From NCBI RefSeq assembly GCF_003598715.1, contig NZ_QZFU01000016.1:1054001-1118000 (forward strand): a stretch of DNA of 64,000 nt. Reading direction: 5' to 3'. Shown in pieces: positions 41,615-50,279 of the stretch. The notes below the pieces were generated by a model that had not been told where the DNA came from, did not search any database, and saw only the letters and a program-made list of their open reading frames with translations. A program made the translations under genes and the position numbers. Each line of letters begins with the position of its first letter. The stretch's first letter is position 1. The DNA is from Nocardia panacis. Its GTDB lineage: Bacteria > Actinomycetota > Actinomycetes > Mycobacteriales > Mycobacteriaceae.

Positions 41615-42154
41615 CTACCAGCAGCGGTCGAGTGTTTCCCGATGGGTGGGCAGCGCCTGCTCGTACACTTGGCGACCGCGTTCGGTGACGCAGACGAATA
41701 CGGCACGTCTGTCCTCACTGCACATGTTGCGCTCGACCAGGCCGTCGCGCTCCAGGCGGGCCACAGCGCGGGAAAGCGCGCTCTGGCTCAGGTAGATATC
41801 CCCGGCCAGATCGCTCATGCGGTAGTTGTGGCAGTCGGCGTCGACGAGGCGGTCCAGTGTCTCGAATTCGCTCAGGCCCAGGTGGTGCTTGCCCTGCAGT
41901 TCCTTCTCGAGGGTGCAACTGAGGACCGCGTGTCGTTCGAGTAGGGCCCGCCATTGCGTGACGAGTTCGGACTGCTCGCCATGCGCCGGGGCGGGATCCT
42001 CGGACGTGGCCGGTTTGTACTCGATCTCGTCTGGCTCGATCCGGTGCTGTGCGGGCTGCTCGGGCGTGAACTGTTCGGAACTCAACTGCTCGGAGTTGAA
42101 CTGTTCGGGCGCGATCCGGTTCGGGTCGGCGTCAATCGTTGACGGCTTCGACAT
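41615..42154 (-). CDS. MarR-family transcriptional regulator
   Basis: A 179-residue regulator with the MarR winged helix in its C-terminal two thirds: LERHAVLSCTLEKELQGKHHLGLSEFETLDRLV, YRMSDLAGDIYLSQSALSRAVARLERDGLVERNMCSEDRRAVFVCVTERG. The first about 60 residues are an unusual acidic, Glu/Gln-rich extension with repeats of the type EQFNSEQLSSEQFTPEQ, likely disordered. The ATG at 42154 has AGGA eight bases upstream. Divergent from an MFS exporter, with palindromes in between (42185-42226), the classic arrangement of a drug-responsive MarR repressor controlling its pump. Confidence 0.92.
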   Translation of the reverse strand: MSKPSTIDADPNRIAPEQFNSEQLSSEQFTPEQPAQHRIEPDEIEYKPATSEDPAPAHGEQSELVTQWRALLERHAVLSCTLEKELQGKHHLGLSEFETLDRLVDADCHNYRMSDLAGDIYLSQSALSRAVARLERDGLVERNMCSEDRRAVFVCVTERGRQVYEQALPTHRETLDRCW

Positions 42155-42184
42155 GCGGCCCATCCTAGTCGCGCCCACAGGCCC

Positions 42185-42226
42185 ATGCAAACGCATTTTA
42201 TGTGTTGGCATCTAATGCACGTGCAT
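42185..42226. promoter_or_regulatory. Two candidate MarR operators, 30 bp apart
   Basis: ATGCAAACGCAT (42185-42196; ATGC/GCAT arms) and the perfect palindrome ATGCACGTGCAT (42215-42226) share ATGCA half-sites, and their centres are 30 bp (three helical turns) apart. They lie in the 86 bases between the divergent marR and MFS start codons. Confidence 0.7.
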
Positions 42227-42240
42227 GTAATGTCTCCCGC

Positions 42241-43713
42241 ATGACTTCACCGGCAACGCTCTCGGCCGCCACGGCCGCCGATCACACCAGGTGGTCCGCA
42301 CGGCTCTGGGGCATGCTGATCACCCTCTGCATCGTGCTGTTCCTCGACGGCCTCGACGTCTCGATGATCGGCGTCGCGCTGCCGTCCATCGGCACCGAAC
42401 TCGGCCTCACCACCTCCACCCTCCAGTGGCTCGTCAGCGGCTACGTCCTCGGCTACGGCGGGCTGCTGCTGCTCGGCGGCCGCACCGCCGACCTGCTCGG
42501 CAGGCGCAAGGTCTTCCTCATCGCACTCGCCGTCTTCGCCGTCGCCTCGCTGGCCGGCGGCCTGGTCAGCTCGGGTCCGCTGCTCATCCTCACCCGCTTC
42601 GTCAAGGGTCTGGCCGCCGCCTTCACCGCGCCGACCGGCCTGTCCATCATCACCACCAATTTCGCCGAGGGTCCGGCCCGCAACCGGGCGCTGTCCATCT
42701 ACACCGTGTTCGGTGCGGGCGGCTACTCCATGGGCCTGCTCTTCGGCGGTCTCATGACGGGCGTCGGCTGGCGCTGGACCTTCCTGCTGCCGGTGCCGAT
42801 CGCCCTCGCGGCCCTGGTCGCGGCCCTGTTCCTGGTCCCGCGCGACGAAGCCGCCGAGGAGGGCGGTCACGATATCCTCGGCGCGATCCTGTCCACCGCG
42901 GGCATGCTGCTGCTGGTCTACACGGTCGTCACCGCACCGCAGGTGGGCTGGGTCTCGGCCCGGACCCTCGGTTCCTTCGCGCTGGTCATCGCACTGTTCG
43001 TCGGATTCCTCGCGGTCGAGCGGCGGGTGCGCTACCCGCTGGTCCGGCTGGGCATCCTGCGCAAATCCTCACTGGTGCGGGCCAGCCTGGCCATCATCGC
43101 GGTGGGCGGTTCCTACTTCAGTTGGCAGTTCATCAGCACGCTCTACTTCCAAGACGCCCTCGGCTGGTCGCCGCTGCACCTGGCGCTGGCGCTGCTGCCG
43201 GTCGGTCTGCTGGTGGTGGGTTCGGCCTTCTTCTCCGACCGCCTGGTCGACCGCTTCGGCACCGGCCCGATCATCGCCATCACCATGGTCGTCATGGCCG
43301 TCGGCTACCTGATGTTCCTCCGGCTCGACACCGCCCCGTCCTACCTGACGATGCTGCTGCCCGCCGTCCTGCTGATCGGTATCGGCTGGATCGGCTTCCC
43401 CGCCATCAATATTCAGGCCACCAGCGGTATCGAGGACGACGAGCAGGGCCTGGCCGCAGGCGTGCTGCAAACCTCCATGCAGGTCGGCGCGGCCATCGTC
43501 CTGGCCGTCACCACGGCCATCGTCACCTCGGGCGCCCACACCGACACCTCGCCGGGGGCCATGCTCGACACCTACCGTCCCGGTCTGGAATTCGCGGCGG
43601 GCGTCTCCATCGTCGGCGCGCTGGTCGCCCTGCTGGCCTTCGTCCCGAAGTTCCGCAGGCAGGAGAAGTCGCAGCAGGCCGCGACCGATCCGGCCCTCGA
43701 ACTCGTCGGCTGA
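42241..43713 (+). CDS. MFS transporter, DHA2-type drug exporter
   Basis: A 490-residue proton-driven efflux protein with about 14 membrane segments. Motif A is GGRTADLLGRRKVFL after helix 2; helix 1 has LFLDGLDVSMIGVALPSIGTELGL, with the family acidic residue; motif C-like GGYSMGLLFGGLMTGVGWRW lies in helix 5. A charged loop (PRDEAAEEGGHD) separates the halves. The ATG at 42241 is preceded by no clear ribosome-binding site, so translation may be leaderless. Divergent from marR and probably repressed by it. The substrate is unknown. Confidence 0.92.
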   Translation: MTSPATLSAATAADHTRWSARLWGMLITLCIVLFLDGLDVSMIGVALPSIGTELGLTTSTLQWLVSGYVLGYGGLLLLGGRTADLLGRRKVFLIALAVFAVASLAGGLVSSGPLLILTRFVKGLAAAFTAPTGLSIITTNFAEGPARNRALSIYTVFGAGGYSMGLLFGGLMTGVGWRWTFLLPVPIALAALVAALFLVPRDEAAEEGGHDILGAILSTAGMLLLVYTVVTAPQVGWVSARTLGSFALVIALFVGFLAVERRVRYPLVRLGILRKSSLVRASLAIIAVGGSYFSWQFISTLYFQDALGWSPLHLALALLPVGLLVVGSAFFSDRLVDRFGTGPIIAITMVVMAVGYLMFLRLDTAPSYLTMLLPAVLLIGIGWIGFPAINIQATSGIEDDEQGLAAGVLQTSMQVGAAIVLAVTTAIVTSGAHTDTSPGAMLDTYRPGLEFAAGVSIVGALVALLAFVPKFRRQEKSQQAATDPALELVG

Positions 43714-43723
43714 TAAATCCCCT

Positions 43724-44326
43724 CTATCGGCCGACCAGTCCGACGCCCTCGACCTCTACCGAGGTCGGGGGCGTTCGGCGTGAAAAGGGCGGGGCGACAG
43801 CATCTTTCGGCGAGCGCGTATAGGTCAGCCGACGGCCGTCCCGGCCGACGGTCGGCCAGTCGATGGCCAGACCCGGATCGAAAGCGTCGAGATCCCGGTC
43901 GAATTCGGGCGAGTACTCCAGCGAGCACAGGTAGTGCACGGTGGAGCCGTCCTCCAGGGAGAGAAGGGCATGGCCGAGGCCGTCGGCCAGATAGATCGAG
44001 CGGCGATCGACATCGTCGAGCAGCACACCCTCCCAGCGGCCGTAGGTCGGGGAGTCGGGACGCAGATCCACCACCACGTCGAAGAACGCGCCGCGCACGC
44101 AGCAGACGTATTTCGCCTGACCGGGCGGGGTGAGCGTGTAATGGATGCCGCGCAGCACTCCCGCCGCCGACACCGACACATTCACCTGCCGCAGATCGAA
44201 GCGGTGTCCGGTCGCCCGCTCGAATTCGCTCGCCTTGAACGATTCGGCGAACAGACCGCGCTCGTCGCGGAACTGGCGCGGGGTGATCACCCACGCGCCG
44301 GAGATCGACATCTCCCGAAACTCCAT
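43724..44326 (-). CDS. rmlC: dTDP-4-dehydrorhamnose 3,5-epimerase
   Basis: Cupin-fold epimerase (200 residues) for dTDP-L-rhamnose, which supplies the rhamnose of the galactan linker. Visible: GAWVITPRQFRDERGLFAESFK, VNVSVSAAGVLRGIHYTLTPPGQAKYV (catalytic His in RGIHY), VVVDLRPDSPTYGRW, IYLADGLGHALLSLED and YLCSLEYSPEFDRDLDAFDPGLAIDWP. The ATG at 44326 is used; an ATG at 44311 (MSISGAW) with GGAGTTTCGGGAG upstream is a good alternative. Follows rmlA by 16 bases. The C-terminal tail contains the hairpin used by the convergent MFS gene. Confidence 0.94.
   Translation of the reverse strand: MEFREMSISGAWVITPRQFRDERGLFAESFKASEFERATGHRFDLRQVNVSVSAAGVLRGIHYTLTPPGQAKYVCCVRGAFFDVVVDLRPDSPTYGRWEGVLLDDVDRRSIYLADGLGHALLSLEDGSTVHYLCSLEYSPEFDRDLDAFDPGLAIDWPTVGRDGRRLTYTRSPKDAVAPPFSRRTPPTSVEVEGVGLVGR
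43743..43774. terminator. Hairpin serving the MFS gene, embedded in the rmlC 3-prime end
   Basis: ACGCCCTCGACCTC (43743-43756) pairs with 43761-43774 (14 pairs, one G-T), four-base loop. It lies 30 bases after the MFS stop but inside the last codons of the convergent rmlC. Confidence 0.65.
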
Positions 44327-44342
44327 GCGTTACCGTCCCGTC

Positions 44343-45218
44343 CTAGCCGTCGCGTCCGCGGTCGAGCAAACCGAGCAGGTAGGCGCCGTAGCCGGAGCGC
44401 ACCTGCGGTTCGGCGAGCGCGCTCAGCGCGTCGTCGTCGATATATCCCATGCGCCAGGCCACTTCCTCGGGCACCCCGATCTTCAGACCCTGCCGCTGCT
44501 CGATGGTGCGCACGTAATTCGAGGCGTCCAGCAGCGAGTCGAAGGTCCCGGTGTCCAGCCAAGCCGTGCCGCGAGCCAAAACCTCCACCCGCAGCCTGCC
44601 CTGTTCCAGATACGCGCGATTGATATCGGTGATCTCGTACTCACCGCGCGCCGAGGGTCGCAGCTCCCGCGCGATCTCCACCACGTCGTTGTCATAGAAA
44701 TAGAGACCGGGGATAGCGTAATTGGACCGCGGCTGCCGGGGCTTCTCCTCGATGGAGACGGCGCGACGGTCGTCGTCGAATTCGACCACACCGTAGGCCG
44801 TCGGATTCGCCACCCAGTAGGCGAAGACCGCGCCGCCGTCGATATCGGCGTACCGATTCAGGCCGGTGCCCAGGCGCGGACCGTGAAAGATATTGTCGCC
44901 CAGGACCAGTGCCGCGCTGTCCGCGCCGATGTGCTCCGCGCCGAGCACGAACGCGCGGGCCAGACCATCCGGTTCCGGCTGCACCACATAGCCGAGATTC
45001 AGGCCGAACCGGGATCCGTCGCCGAGCAACCGTCGAAAGGCAGGCGCGTCCTCGGGGGTGGTGATGAGGAGAATATCGGTGATACCGGCCAGCATCAGGG
45101 TGCACAGCGGGTAATAGACCATGGGCTTGTCGTAGACCGGCACCAGTTGTTTGCTGACGCCGCGCGTGATGGGGTGCAACCGGGAGCCGGTGCCGCCCGC
45201 CAAGATGATTCCGCGCAT
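44343..45218 (-). CDS. rmlA: Glucose-1-phosphate thymidylyltransferase
   Basis: Makes dTDP-glucose, first step to dTDP-rhamnose (291 residues). Nucleotidyltransferase signature [36 protein letters not shown] at the N-terminus, LGDNIFHG (metal/nucleotide), [32 protein letters not shown] and [14 protein letters not shown]. First gene of an rmlA-rmlC unit. RmlB lies in this window at 51843-52859 in a separate place; rmlD is not seen. Confidence 0.96.
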   Translation of the reverse strand: MRGIILAGGTGSRLHPITRGVSKQLVPVYDKPMVYYPLCTLMLAGITDILLITTPEDAPAFRRLLGDGSRFGLNLGYVVQPEPDGLARAFVLGAEHIGADSAALVLGDNIFHGPRLGTGLNRYADIDGGAVFAYWVANPTAYGVVEFDDDRRAVSIEEKPRQPRSNYAIPGLYFYDNDVVEIARELRPSARGEYEITDINRAYLEQGRLRVEVLARGTAWLDTGTFDSLLDASNYVRTIEQRQGLKIGVPEEVAWRMGYIDDDALSALAEPQVRSGYGAYLLGLLDRGRDG

Positions 45219-45357
45219 ATCCGTGAAGTCTGCCAGTGCGGGCTCGACCCGGCTCGAGGAGGTTCCGACTCGCCGTCGGATCGATCACGAAATGTTTGCC
45301 GTCGGCCGCGCGCGGAGATTTCTGTTGCGTAGGTCACAGTCGGCATGCTGTCCTGGG

Positions 45358-45450
45358 ATGACGGTGTTGTTCTCGATGAACAGCCCGCTGTGGGAGGTCA
45401 GCGCCGACCTCGTCCGGGGCTACCCCTGGTCGGGTCCGCGCCAGCTGTGA
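45358..45450 (+). CDS. Possible 30-codon leader peptide before the esterase gene
   Basis: ATG 45358 to TGA 45450 encodes 30 residues (MTVLFSMNSPLWEVSADLVR then GYPWSGPRQL), ending at the esterase ribosome-binding site GAGGTAGG (45449-45456). The composition is reasonable and the stop position would allow coupling, but there is no strong ribosome-binding site of its own. It may be chance. The rest of 45219-45462 carries the rmlA and esterase promoters. Confidence 0.25.
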   Translation: MTVLFSMNSPLWEVSADLVRGYPWSGPRQL

Positions 45451-45462
45451 GGTAGGTGCCCG

Positions 45463-46653
45463 ATGGTAGTGATCAGGGTTGACGAGTCCGGCGACGCGCG
45501 GCGAATGCCACCGCACGGCAACCACTTCCGACATTCGCAGGGCCACCCGCCTGCAGGGCCGCACAGCCTGCGCCCGCCGGTGGATCCGCACGCGGTCAAC
45601 TCCACCGTGCCCGATACCGTGGCGAACGCTCGAAATATCCTCGAATTCAATGGGGTCGACACCGTATCGGCCGCACCGAACGCGGTTGGCACCCTGATGA
45701 ATCCCGATGGTCCGACCGCTGCGGCTCGGGTGCTGTTGGCCGCGTGTCAGAACTTGGTGCGTCCGGCATTGCGCGCAGTGCCGATCACCGAAGGCGCCAT
45801 CCGGATCGGCGCGGCCGTCATCGACGGCTTGGCCGAACTGCGCCCCCAACCCCGCGGCGTGGATCGGGAACAGGTAACGCTGAAGGATATTCGCCTGGAG
45901 ATCCTGCGCCCCTCGGGCGCGAGCCGAGCACTGCGGCACGGCGCGGTGCTGTATATGCACGGCGGCGGCTTCGCCGTCTGCGGACTCGCCACCCATCGCC
46001 CGATCGCGGCCGCCCTCGCGCGCCGCACCGGACTGCCCGTGGTGAATGTGGACTACCGCCAACTGCCCGATCGTCGCATCCCCGAATCGGTGGACGATTG
46101 CCTCACCGCGTACCGCTGGCTGCTCAGCCACGGCACCGATCCGAAAAGGATTGTCTTCGCGGGAGATTCGGCGGGCGGTTACCTCAGCTTCGCCACTGCC
46201 CTGCGTGCCGTCGAAGCCGGGCTCCCCGCCCCGGCGGGCATCGTCGGCCTCAGCCCGCTGCTCGATCTGGACTACACCGCCAAGCGCGACTACATGAACG
46301 CGACTCGCGACCCGTACATCCCGCTGTCGGCCCTGGCCGCCGTGGTGCGTATGGGCGCGGAGGAGAACGGTCACCTCGATCCGGATCTGTCCCCGGTGAA
46401 TATGCCGCTCGCGGCCATGCCGCCGGTGCTCATGATCGCCGCTGAGGATGAAATCCTCAGGTACGACTGCGAACTCATGTCCGAACGCTTGAACGCGGCA
46501 GGTGTGCCGAACGCTCTCGAGATCTGGCGCGGTCAGGTACACGCCTTCATGGCGATCATGCCCAACCTCCCCGAAGGACGCGCGGCCCTGGCCCGAGTCA
46601 CCCGCTTCGTGCGCGAATGTCTCGCGGACAGTGAGCGCAGTAAATCGGCATGA
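45463..46653 (+). CDS. Alpha/beta-hydrolase esterase, hormone-sensitive-lipase family
   Basis: A 396-residue esterase/lipase with the HSL oxyanion motif HGGG (His166) and nucleophile Ser236 in GDSAGG; Asp329 in AAEDEIL and His360 in GQVHAF complete the triad. The first 130 residues are not typical of the catalytic core: a His/Pro-rich start and a helical segment (ARVLLAACQNLVRPALRAVP) that could hold it at the membrane or form a cap. GAGGTAGG lies six bases before the ATG. Likely acts on short- to medium-chain esters; physiological substrate unknown. Convergent with the GlfT2-like gene with one base between stops. Confidence 0.9.
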   Translation: MVVIRVDESGDARRMPPHGNHFRHSQGHPPAGPHSLRPPVDPHAVNSTVPDTVANARNILEFNGVDTVSAAPNAVGTLMNPDGPTAAARVLLAACQNLVRPALRAVPITEGAIRIGAAVIDGLAELRPQPRGVDREQVTLKDIRLEILRPSGASRALRHGAVLYMHGGGFAVCGLATHRPIAAALARRTGLPVVNVDYRQLPDRRIPESVDDCLTAYRWLLSHGTDPKRIVFAGDSAGGYLSFATALRAVEAGLPAPAGIVGLSPLLDLDYTAKRDYMNATRDPYIPLSALAAVVRMGAEENGHLDPDLSPVNMPLAAMPPVLMIAAEDEILRYDCELMSERLNAAGVPNALEIWRGQVHAFMAIMPNLPEGRAALARVTRFVRECLADSERSKSA

Positions 46654-46654
46654 C

Positions 46655-48526
46655 TCAGTCGATGCCGTAGAGCCGTTCCCAGTTGGCGCGACTGGTCAGC
46701 TCGGGGACGGCGGCGCGATACTGCCGCTGGAGCGCGGGCAGTTCATCGCGCAGGCGGCGCAGCACCCGCAGCGTGCGCAGCAGCAGCAGTCGAGCGCGCG
46801 CCTTGTCGCGTCGACGCACCCGCACACCGGACTGCGAGGCATCGGTGACCACCACGTGGTCGAACAGCGACACATGCCACCAGTGCGCGTCCTCACGGGT
46901 GATGCCGACGAGTCCGTGCCTGGTGCGTCCGGTCCACTGGGCGATGGCGCGTTTGACGAGCACCAGCGTGGTGCGGCTCGGTTCGCCACCCGCCCGGCAC
47001 AGGTGGATATCGGCGGAGACGACCGGCGGGGTCGCGGCCGGATGTTTGACCGTCTCGGGATAGTCGGCGCGTGCACCGCGCGCCGCCGCCAGCGCCGCGA
47101 TGCCGCCGTCGCGCAGGATCTTCGGCCCCTGCAGGAAATCCTCGATACCTTGCAGCGTCGTGTGCACCAGCCCGTACTGCATGGCGACGAGATGTTCGGC
47201 GATCTCCCGGAACAGCTTGCGGGTGACGGCCTTTCCGTCGAGATCGGTGTGCAGCGCGCCGACGATGAGCGAATTGCGGGTGCTGAAGTAGCGCGCCCAG
47301 TCGTCGTAGTCCTTCCAGTAGAAATCGGCGTGCCAGACCGCCGCATTGGGCAGGGTGACCGTGACGAATCCGGCCTTGCGCGCGCGCAGCCCGTATTCCA
47401 CGTCGTCCCACTGGAAGAAGATGGGCACCGGCAGCCCGATCTTGGCGACCACCTCGGCCGGGATCAGACAGGTCCACCAGGCGTTGTAGCCCGCGTCGAC
47501 GCGCCGCTCCTGATTGCGCTTGAGCATGCTGGTGTTGCGCAGCGCCTTGGGCACCCGCTGCCCGTGCTTGAGCTTGTCGAGGTGCACCTCCTCCGCGCCG
47601 ACATTGAGGTAGTCGGGATTGAGCAGGAACAGCATCTGCGCGCCGACCAGCGTCGGTTCCACGGTGAGGTTGGCGAAGGCGTTGAGCCGCAGCACGGTCT
47701 CCGGTTCGCAGAGGATGTCGTCGTCCATCAGGATGACGTCGGCGTGCTCGTTGGCGGCGGATACCTCGTAGAGTCCGCGGGTGAAACCGCCCGCGCCACC
47801 GAGATTGGGCTGGCGCAGGTAGCGCAGCTTATCGCCGAAGGACGGCGCGGTCCGCTGGTAGACGGGCTGATCCTGCACGAGGTCGGTGCCCTGATCGACG
47901 ACGTAGACCGCGTCGATCAGGCCGAGCACGGTGGGGTCGGAGGCCAGCGCGGCCACCGTGTTCGCGCAGTCCTCGGCCCGGTTGAAGGTGCAGATGGCGA
48001 TCGCCACCGGGCGCACCAGTTCGGGCGCCGCGGTGGTCCAGGTCAGCTCGGAGATGCCGAGTTCGCCGCCGACCGCGTCGAATTCGAGCCACAGCGCGCC
48101 GCCGTCGACGTATTGGTCCAGGGGTGCGGTGAGGGTGATCGGACCGCTCGCGGTGACCCGCACGGTATCGATGATGCGGCGGTGTCCGGCGATATCGGAG
48201 GCCACCAACCGGACGCGGGCCTCGCGCCCCACCGCGAGCTCCATACCGGCCCGGACCTCGGTGACGGTGGTCCAGCGCTGCCAGTAGCTGGCCGCGAACC
48301 GACCGAAATAGGTATTGGTGTGCGCCGCGCCGTTCTTCTCCAGTCGCAGCGCGTGCCGCTCCCGCTCGGCGCGCCCCTTGACGACCACCGCGTACAGATC
48401 CTCGCTCACCTTCGGTGCGGGGCTTGCGAAGATGCCGCGCTGCAACACCATCCGGTCGGGTGCGCGATGTTCGGCGCGCAGCGCGGCGGGGGCGGTGTTC
48501 ACGGCATGGGTAGCCGACTGGTCCAT
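46655..48526 (-). CDS. GlfT2-like galactofuranosyltransferase paralogue
   Basis: A 623-residue protein with the full GlfT2 plan: N-terminal beta domain with YFGRFAASYWQRW, a GT-A domain opening with VAIAICTFNRAEDC, NLGGAGGFTRGLYE, metal-binding DDD at 268-270, NAWWTCLIPAEVVAKIG, the catalytic pair Asp374/Asp375 in FFQWDDVEYGLRAR, and His399 in LPNAAVWHADF. All GlfT2 catalytic positions are kept, so it should be active with UDP-Galf or a similar donor, but the rest is diverged from the glfT2 product at 1207-3141. GAGGGA lies close before the ATG. It follows a GtrA-like gene on the same strand. Role unknown: a galactan side branch, an alternative chain or another glycan. Confidence 0.9.
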   Translation of the reverse strand: MDQSATHAVNTAPAALRAEHRAPDRMVLQRGIFASPAPKVSEDLYAVVVKGRAERERHALRLEKNGAAHTNTYFGRFAASYWQRWTTVTEVRAGMELAVGREARVRLVASDIAGHRRIIDTVRVTASGPITLTAPLDQYVDGGALWLEFDAVGGELGISELTWTTAAPELVRPVAIAICTFNRAEDCANTVAALASDPTVLGLIDAVYVVDQGTDLVQDQPVYQRTAPSFGDKLRYLRQPNLGGAGGFTRGLYEVSAANEHADVILMDDDILCEPETVLRLNAFANLTVEPTLVGAQMLFLLNPDYLNVGAEEVHLDKLKHGQRVPKALRNTSMLKRNQERRVDAGYNAWWTCLIPAEVVAKIGLPVPIFFQWDDVEYGLRARKAGFVTVTLPNAAVWHADFYWKDYDDWARYFSTRNSLIVGALHTDLDGKAVTRKLFREIAEHLVAMQYGLVHTTLQGIEDFLQGPKILRDGGIAALAAARGARADYPETVKHPAATPPVVSADIHLCRAGGEPSRTTLVLVKRAIAQWTGRTRHGLVGITREDAHWWHVSLFDHVVVTDASQSGVRVRRRDKARARLLLLRTLRVLRRLRDELPALQRQYRAAVPELTSRANWERLYGID

Positions 48527-48653
48527 GAAGTCCCTCGTTGAATCCTGATTGTGCCCCGTCGGGCAGACGCGCCCGTTGGAGGCTGTTCGCGGTGGGGTGA
48601 GGATATCAATGCGGCCCGGTGGTCGCCCGCTCGGCGATCCCCGACCGGGTCCG

Positions 48654-49166
48654 TCACGCGTTTTCCCGCATCGGCGCCCCGGCGGGTGCGGATTTGCCGA
48701 CGAAGACGAATTTGTCGTAGGCCCAGTAGCGGAAGATCACGGCGACGATCTGGCCGATGAGGGTGCCGGAGATATTGTCCGACAAGGGCGTCGACAGTTC
48801 GAGCACGTAGCGCGAGAAGCCCAGACAGCCCAGCTGCAGTCCGATCGCGATCACATTGAATACCGTGTAGAGCAGGTATTCGCGGCCGGGATTATCGGAT
48901 TTCTTGTGCGCGAAGGTCCACCATTTGTTGCCGAAATAGGTGACGACGGTGGCCACGGCGATGGCGATGATCTTGGCGGGCAGCGGCGCGCGGTACAGCA
49001 CGCCCGCACCACCCCAGAACACCAGCAGGTTGTAGGCGCCCGCGTCGACCAGGAAGCCGATTGCGCCGACCACCAGGAACGCGCCGCCCCGGCGCAGGGC
49101 CGTGCGCGCCTTCGTCAGTAGCGAGCCCGATTCCGCTTCCGAAGACGGCTGTTCCGAAAGTGCCAC
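48654..49166 (-). CDS. GtrA-family membrane protein
   Basis: A four-helix GtrA protein (170 residues from GTG 49166; GTG 49184 is an alternative): GGAFLVVGAIGFLVDAGAYNLLVFW, KIIAIAVATVVTYFGNKWWTF, two more helices and a final YWAYDKFVFVG. GtrA proteins flip or anchor polyprenyl-phosphate sugars. It is divergent from a polyprenyl-phosphate sugar synthase-like gene 109 bases away, a pairing also known from the mycobacterial PpgS system (Rv3631/Rv3632), and precedes the GlfT2-like gene on its own strand. A shared pathway is inferred. Confidence 0.88.
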   Translation of the reverse strand: MALSEQPSSEAESGSLLTKARTALRRGGAFLVVGAIGFLVDAGAYNLLVFWGGAGVLYRAPLPAKIIAIAVATVVTYFGNKWWTFAHKKSDNPGREYLLYTVFNVIAIGLQLGCLGFSRYVLELSTPLSDNISGTLIGQIVAVIFRYWAYDKFVFVGKSAPAGAPMRENA

Positions 49167-49274
49167 CGGCCGACGGTACCCCACGCGAACCCGACGAACC
49201 GGGTGCGCGTCGGCCCCCGGCTACCTGTACCCTCCCGGTGATCCCACATTCACCGACCTCGAGGATTGAGCAGG

Positions 49275-50279
49275 GTGGACCCCTCGCACAGCAGTCGCAT
49301 CGCCGCCATCGTGCCGTGCCACAACGAGGCGGCCTCGGTCGCCAAGGTCGTCGCCGACCTGCAGGCCGCCGTGCCGGGCATCGTCGTCTACGTCTACGAC
49401 AACCGCAGCACCGACGACACGGCCGAGCGTGCGCGCGAGGCGGGCGCGATAGTGCGCCAGGAGCATACGAAGGGCAAAGGCAATGTGGTGCGCCGCGCCT
49501 TCGCCGATATCGAGGCCGATATCTATCTGATGATCGACGGCGACGACACCTACGAGGCGTCGGCCGCGCCGCTGATGATCAAGACGCTGCTGGAAGGTCC
49601 CTACGATCATGTGCTCGGCGTGCGCGAGCAGGACGAGGGTGCCTCGGCCTACCGCGCGGGCCACGAGGCGGGCAACCGGGTGCTCAATGGCGTCGTCGGC
49701 CAGGTTTTCGGCGAGAATGTCGAGGATATGCTCAGCGGCTTCCGGGTGTTCTCGCGCCGGTTCGTCAAGAGTTTCCCGGCGGTCTCGCGCGAATTCGAGA
49801 TCGAGACCGAGCTGACGGTGCATTCGCTGCATCTGCGGGTGCCGCAGACGGCGGTGCCGGTGGGTTTCCGGGACCGTCCGGCGGGCAGCGAGTCCAAACT
49901 GCGCACGTACCACGACGGTTTCAAGATTCTGGCGCTGATCATCGGGCTGGCCCGCCACGAGCGGCCGGTGGCGTTCTACGGCCTGTTCGGGACCCTGAGC
50001 TGGCTGGTGTCGATCATCCTCACCGTGCCGATCGTCATCGAGTTCACCAGAAGCCATGCGGTGCCGAGGTTTCCGACGCTGTTCCTGGCCTTCACCCTGC
50101 TGCTGCTCGGCAGCCTGGCCTGGACGGCGGGCCTGATCCTCGACGGTATCCGCCGCTCGCGGCACGAGGCGGCGCGCCTGGTGTATCTGCGGTATACCGC
50201 TGCGGGCGCCGAGGAGTCGCGCCCGATGCGGGTCGGCGGAAACGGTGGTGACGCCGGATTCGGTGAGGCGCTCCGGTGA
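49275..50279 (+). CDS. GT2 glycosyltransferase, polyprenyl-phosphate sugar synthase-like
   Basis: A 334-residue GT-A enzyme with two C-terminal membrane helices. The N-terminal IAAIVPCHNEAASV, DNRSTDDT, and DGDD (residues 88-91, metal-binding) with GFRVFSRRFVKSFP and FEIETELTVH place it with dolichol-phosphate mannose synthase and related enzymes that put a sugar on polyprenyl phosphate. GAGGA lies nine bases before the GTG at 49275; the TTG at 49266 is too close to it. It overlaps the DUF2142 gene by four bases, so the lipid-linked sugar probably goes to that membrane protein. The sugar is unknown. Confidence 0.88.
   Translation: MDPSHSSRIAAIVPCHNEAASVAKVVADLQAAVPGIVVYVYDNRSTDDTAERAREAGAIVRQEHTKGKGNVVRRAFADIEADIYLMIDGDDTYEASAAPLMIKTLLEGPYDHVLGVREQDEGASAYRAGHEAGNRVLNGVVGQVFGENVEDMLSGFRVFSRRFVKSFPAVSREFEIETELTVHSLHLRVPQTAVPVGFRDRPAGSESKLRTYHDGFKILALIIGLARHERPVAFYGLFGTLSWLVSIILTVPIVIEFTRSHAVPRFPTLFLAFTLLLLGSLAWTAGLILDGIRRSRHEAARLVYLRYTAAGAEESRPMRVGGNGGDAGFGEALR

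Noticed and set aside
46655..48526. GlfT1
   Set aside because: Too long (623 residues) and with the N-terminal beta domain of GlfT2; the true GlfT1 lies at 61056-62093 beside wzt and wzm.
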